Of a stretch of DNA of 47,093 bases, positions 44,548 through 47,093 are shown piece after piece. The translations under genes were made by a program, and so were the position numbers. Each line of letters begins with the position of its first letter. Positions within the stretch are counted from its first letter, which is position 1. The notes under the pieces are model-generated. The model was not told the DNA's origin and made no database searches. It was given only the letters and a program-made list of their open reading frames with translations. Source of the stretch: FCB group bacterium (GTDB taxonomy: Bacteria; Fidelibacterota; Marinisomatia; Marinisomatales; JAADGP01); the NCBI GenBank assembly GCA_013152315.1, contig JAADGP010000094.1, forward strand, positions 1-47,093. The letters are read 5' to 3'.

Positions 44548-44875
44548 GTTCGTTGGCAAACAGATCCGGCTCGATATAGACGGTTATGGATTCCGGTTGG
44601 GCGGTTACCATTCCCAATTCCCGCTGGGCTTTGGTGGCGATAACATCCGCCCGTTGTAAATATTCGATTTTGCTTTGCAGTTCCTTAATGTCGTCAACCA
44701 ATTCATCCACGGTGGAATTTTGTATTTCGAGGGCCATGAGGGTTTCATCCACTTCGGTATAAACCCAGAGATAGGTAATCAGCCCGGTGATTGATAAAAT
44801 CGTCACCAGAAAAAAGGTAATGGTTTGCAGGTATTCTTTTTGTCGCTTGGAACGTCGGTGAAATTTTTTCTTCAT
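44540..44875 (-). CDS. ftsL: FtsL-like division protein
   Basis: A 111-residue bitopic protein. A Lys/Arg-rich start is followed by one transmembrane helix (about 17-38) and then a heptad-rich coiled coil (about 41-76) with many Leu, Ile, Asp and Glu. FtsL has little sequence identity between groups, so the call rests on size, topology and the position between rsmH and ftsI. The coiled coil pairs with FtsB in known divisomes. The start shares a base with the rsmH stop. Confidence 0.82.
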   Translation of the reverse strand: MKKKFHRRSKRQKEYLQTITFFLVTILSITGLITYLWVYTEVDETLMALEIQNSTVDELVDDIKELQSKIEYLQRADVIATKAQRELGMVTAQPESITVYIEPDLFANEHD

Positions 44876-45765
44876 TACGCAATCCTTTCCGCGGCTCGTA
44901 GTTTGGCGCTACGCGAGCGACGGTTCGCCTGAATCTCCATCGCCGAAGGGCGTAACGGTTTTTTCGTCAGGATCAGGGCCTGTCCTTTTTGTTTGAGTTC
45001 GCGGAATTTCAATTTGACCAAACGGTCTTCCAATGAATGGTAACTGAGGATGACAATCCGACCGCCGATTACCAGGTAATCGATAAACAGATCGAGGAAT
45101 TTTTTTAATTGATCCAATTCATTGTTTACGGCAATTCTTAGCGCCTGGAATACCCGGGCGTAAGTGCGATTCCGGTGGCTTGGCGGAGTACAGCGCCGGA
45201 TGGCTTCTTTTAGTTCGGACACACAGGAAACCCGTTTGGCCAGCTTCAGGTATTTCGCGATCCGGCGGGCATACCGTTCTTCGCCGTATTCCCAGATAAT
45301 CCGGGCCAATTCCTTTTCGCTTGAGTCGCGAATTAATTCTTCGGCTGTGATTGTCCCCTGTGATGAGAAGCGCATGTCCAGGGGGCCTTCGCACGAATAG
45401 GTAAAGCCGCGCTTTCGGCTGTCGAGCTGCAGGGAGGAAAGCCCCAGGTCCAGTAATATCCCGTTCACCGCTGACACTCCGGCGCGGGCAAGAATTTGAG
45501 GAAAAGCGCTATAGGAAGCGCGGAAGAGAGAGACGGATGAAGAGGCGTGGAGATTCTGTTTGCAGATATCCAGAGCCTCTTCATCCAGGTCAATCCCGAT
45601 AATCCTCCCGTTGAGGCTTAATTGCGAGAGGATTTGCTTGGCGTGCCCTCCAAGGCCTATCGTCCCATCCAGATATATTCCATCCGGATGGATATCGAGG
45701 AGAGAAATAACTTCTGAAACCATGACCGGAATGTGATGTGCAGCCGTATCCGATTTGGATTCCAT
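44875..45765 (-). CDS. rsmH: 16S rRNA (cytosine(1402)-N(4))-methyltransferase
   Basis: A 296-residue SAM methyltransferase that modifies C1402 in the ribosomal P site. The opening HIPVM motif, the SAM loop DGTIGLGGH (33-41) and the LLDLGLSSLQLD stretch typical of RsmH (MraW) are all present. The C-terminal basic end NRRSRSAKLRAAERI is the usual one. Its start codon shares a base with the mraZ stop (TGATG). Confidence 0.95.
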   Translation of the reverse strand: MESKSDTAAHHIPVMVSEVISLLDIHPDGIYLDGTIGLGGHAKQILSQLSLNGRIIGIDLDEEALDICKQNLHASSSVSLFRASYSAFPQILARAGVSAVNGILLDLGLSSLQLDSRKRGFTYSCEGPLDMRFSSQGTITAEELIRDSSEKELARIIWEYGEERYARRIAKYLKLAKRVSCVSELKEAIRRCTPPSHRNRTYARVFQALRIAVNNELDQLKKFLDLFIDYLVIGGRIVILSYHSLEDRLVKLKFRELKQKGQALILTKKPLRPSAMEIQANRRSRSAKLRAAERIA

Positions 45766-46229
45766 CAGAGAATGATTTTTTCTGCCAGCTCGTCATAAGA
45801 ACTTTGTTCGATTTCCAGATTTTGTTGATCCACGATGTCCAGTTTGGACGGATTCCAGATTTCTATTTTGTTGACCATTCCGATGATCAATATTTCCTTT
45901 TCCAAACCGGCGTATTGAATCAACTTAGGGGTTAACTGGATACGCCCTTGTTTGTCGTAGGTAGTAAACGTCGCGTACCGGACGGTATTTCTAATAAAGG
46001 TCCGGTTTATAGCTGATAAGGAGGACAGGTTTTTCAAGGCCGTTTCAATTTCATTCCAGACCACTAAAGGATAGACCCAAATGCAGGGATCCATCCCCTG
46101 GGTGATGACAAACGTGTTATGATTGTCTTCCGTAAGGGACTGGCGAAATTTGGCCGGAATATTGACTCTACCCTTGGAATCAATGGTATAAGAATATTCC
46201 CCCGTGAATGTATTCTGATTTAACGTCAT
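45765..46229 (-). CDS. mraZ: Transcriptional regulator MraZ
   Basis: A 154-residue AbrB-like DNA-binding protein that regulates the dcw cluster by binding repeats in front of its own gene. The two MraZ repeats are visible: DSKGRVNIPAKFR (17-29) and a second with DKQGRIQLTPKL. The ATG at 46229 is chosen since it gives the normal N-terminus; a start further upstream, to 46259, would overlap its operator boxes. The ribosome site is weak (AAAG). It is the first gene of the dcw operon. Confidence 0.93.
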   Translation of the reverse strand: MTLNQNTFTGEYSYTIDSKGRVNIPAKFRQSLTEDNHNTFVITQGMDPCIWVYPLVVWNEIETALKNLSSLSAINRTFIRNTVRYATFTTYDKQGRIQLTPKLIQYAGLEKEILIIGMVNKIEIWNPSKLDIVDQQNLEIEQSSYDELAEKIIL

Positions 46230-46251
46230 CTTTAAAAAGAAAGGGAAAATT

Positions 46252-46288
46252 ACCCACAACTACCCACGACATTATGAAATTGACCCAC
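46252..46288 (-). promoter_or_regulatory. MraZ operator boxes (GTGGGT repeats)
   Basis: Three GTGGGT boxes on the minus strand: 46252-46257, 46262-46267 and 46283-46288. The first two are 10 bases apart and the third 21, i.e. one and two helical turns, on the same face of the DNA. MraZ is known to bind TGGG(N) repeats of this spacing before its own gene. A lone GTGGGT on the plus strand lies at 46366-46371. Confidence 0.8.
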
Positions 46289-46297
46289 TGAAGTCAA
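46271..46297 (-). promoter_or_regulatory. Candidate promoter of the dcw operon
   Basis: TTGACT (46292-46297) as -35 and CATAAT (46271-46276) as -10 on the minus strand, with a 15-base spacer, slightly shorter than ideal. A GTGGGT box (46283-46288) sits within the spacer, so MraZ binding there would block polymerase. Placed 42-68 bases before the mraZ ATG. Confidence 0.5.
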
Positions 46298-46551
46298 TAT
46301 TTTTTTTCAATTTTATTCAGAAAAATGCACGTTTTGGCACTTTTTATTGAGGAAACCCGCAATAAGTGGGTAAAAATTCGGATCGAAACCTTGTGTGGAG
46401 TGGAATTTTAGCCGGATAAAAGGGATAGAATGGGAAAATATTTTCGTATTAACTGTTGAAATTATTCTCTTATTATGTGGCTCACTTTAGAGAACGCAGC
46501 GGGGATTTACAAATTTGTTTCATCTATAATTTCGTCAAGTTTATGATCCTG

Positions 46552-46565
46552 TAGTCCGCGGACTA
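46552..46565. repeat. REP-like palindrome A
   Basis: TAGTCCGCGGACTA, a perfect 14-base palindrome. It is the element nearest mraZ of the set downstream of the transposase and is preceded by GATCCTG, which recurs in the other elements. Confidence 0.65.
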
Positions 46566-46590
46566 ACCTTGCAGTGGGATGAATTTTGTT

Positions 46591-46614
46591 CCGCAGGATC
46601 GGGAGATCCTGCGG
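46591..46614. repeat. REP-like hairpin B
   Basis: CCGCAGGATC (46591-46600), loop GGGA, GATCCTGCGG (46605-46614), a perfect 10-base stem. The 14-mer GATCCTGCGGGATC (46605-46618) recurs at 46702-46715. Confidence 0.8.
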
Positions 46615-46649
46615 GATCAAGGTCTCTGTTTTTCTTATATATCCCCATT

Positions 46650-46673
46650 GTTCATGGTCGGGAGACCATGAAC
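46650..46673. repeat. REP-like hairpin C
   Basis: GTTCATGGTC (46650-46659), loop GGGA, GACCATGAAC (46664-46673). The stem bases differ from hairpin B but the stem length and GGGA loop are identical, a sign that structure is conserved and not sequence. Confidence 0.8.
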
Positions 46674-46701
46674 GATTGGGTAGGGAGTAATTAAAATATA
46701 T

Positions 46702-46729
46702 GATCCTGCGGGATCTCCTGATCCCGCAG
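46702..46729. repeat. REP-like hairpin D
   Basis: CTGCGGGATC (46706-46715), loop TCCT, GATCCCGCAG (46720-46729), a perfect 10-base stem. It is overlapped on the left by GATCCTGCGGGATC (46702-46715), shared with hairpin B. It ends 13 bases before the transposase stop codon. Confidence 0.8.
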
Positions 46730-46742
46730 TGGGAGAGTATCA

Positions 46743-47093
46743 TTAATATATCCTATCCACGATAAACAGATCGTCAGTACCATTATATTGGGAAGAAAAG
46801 GGATAACGTCGAATGTCATCTACCAGACCTTTTCTTACCGGATTCAAATGGATATAATTCATTTTCTGTTCAAATATGGATTCCGATTCGATAACCTCCG
46901 GGATATCATCCGATCGCCAAAGCGTGAAACGGTGATTGCCCTTTTTCGGATGATGAGACAATTTTTTCAAGACGGTCTTTGGGTCAGGGGAATTGAATGA
47001 CCCATGGAAAAAAGGGTGTATTTCGGAGGATTGCGATAGAAGAATTTCTTTGATGGTTCGGCTTAGAAATTTTTTAAGATCGCGCTGGAAATC
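46743..47093 (-). CDS. REP-associated tyrosine transposase (RAYT), 5' end outside window
   Basis: The C-terminal 116 residues of a Y1-type (IS200-like) transposase of the RAYT family. Reading from the window edge gives FQRDLKKFLSRTIKE, which matches the region that normally holds or follows the catalytic Tyr helix, then FTLWRSDD and the family signature EQKMNYIHLNPVRKGLV, followed by RYPFSSQYN. The His-hydrophobic-His motif lies further upstream, outside the window. The frame is open to the edge and contains no internal stop. RAYTs are domesticated single-strand transposases tied to REP palindromes, and a set of such palindromes follows this gene directly. An internal TTG at 46970 is not its start. 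Confidence 0.85.
   Translation of the reverse strand, partial: DFQRDLKKFLSRTIKEILLSQSSEIHPFFHGSFNSPDPKTVLKKLSHHPKKGNHRFTLWRSDDIPEVIESESIFEQKMNYIHLNPVRKGLVDDIRRYPFSSQYNGTDDLFIVDRIY

Larger units (their letters stand above)
46298..46742. other. Intergenic region between mraZ operator and transposase
   Basis: The mraZ-proximal half (46298-46540) is AT-rich and shows no gene or repeat. The distal half (46541-46742) is filled with palindromes listed separately. A frame at 46507-46743 runs through the palindromes and encodes nothing recognisable. Confidence 0.6.

Noticed and set aside
45765-46259. Longer MraZ starting at 46259
   Set aside because: It would place codons over the GTGGGT operator boxes; the conserved N-terminus begins at 46229.
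46507-46743. A 78-codon minus-strand frame next to the transposase
   Set aside because: It runs through three palindromes and encodes no recognisable motif; the open frame is a by-product of the repeats.
1-47093. CRISPR arrays, tRNA and rRNA genes
   Set aside because: No regular repeat-spacer array and no cloverleaf-like or rRNA-like sequence was noticed in any intergenic gap.

Overview
The window looks like the chromosome of a Gram-negative, probably anaerobic or facultative bacterium that fixes nitrogen and respires with multiheme cytochromes. A Gram-negative envelope is suggested by two predicted lipoproteins (one with a SPOR domain), a MurE with the DNPR motif of the meso-diaminopimelate enzymes, and a complete division and cell wall (dcw) cluster. 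The mix of a NifB gene, a b6-type cytochrome b with a Rieske protein, a hydroxylamine-oxidoreductase-like octaheme cytochrome, and an RNase III with Asn at a usual catalytic Asp points loosely to the FCB group or a neighbouring candidate phylum. The phylum cannot be fixed from sequence reading alone.

Layout. Bases 1-1240: the 3' end of nifB and a thioredoxin-fold [2Fe-2S] ferredoxin, presumably the edge of a nif region. 1241-1656: non-coding, with IS-end-like repeats and one copy of a dispersed repeat. 1657-5738 (+): phosphomannomutase/phosphoglucomutase, polyprenyl diphosphate synthase, phosphoglucose/phosphomannose isomerase and a bifunctional-nuclease-domain protein. 5759-12350 (-): the classic lipid operon yceD-rpmF-plsX-fabH-fabD-fabG-acpP-fabF-rnc. 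12440-17187 (-): an unknown membrane protein, a SPOR lipoprotein, ndk and sucCD. 17234-21376 (-): carbamate kinase, a cyclic-2,3-diphosphoglycerate-synthetase-like P-loop protein and P5C dehydrogenase. 21541-23108 (-): the second copy of the dispersed repeat, a tRNA-dihydrouridine synthase and a GNAT protein.

23415-27666 (+): the most distinctive part, a four-gene set of Rieske protein, cytochrome b, membrane-anchored nonaheme cytochrome c and HAO-like octaheme cytochrome. A diheme lipoprotein gene converges on it from the right. This reads as a quinol/cytochrome-bc-type complex in which a nonaheme cytochrome replaces cytochrome c1, wired to a nitrogen-oxide or hydroxylamine-active octaheme enzyme. 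The direction of catalysis is not decidable here.

29015-29251 (+) is rpmB, followed by a two-way terminator. 29359-46229 (-) is the dcw cluster in canonical order, mraZ-rsmH-ftsL-ftsI-murE-murF-mraY-murD-ftsW-murG-murC-murB-ftsQ-ftsA-ftsZ, with most genes overlapping by 1-11 bases and no ddl. murG is split by a frame change at a run of ten A residues; adding one A restores a full 367-residue MurG. GTGGGT boxes of the MraZ-operator type lie over a candidate promoter upstream of mraZ. The window ends in a REP-associated tyrosine transposase (RAYT), cut by the window edge, with a set of REP-like palindromes directly downstream of it.
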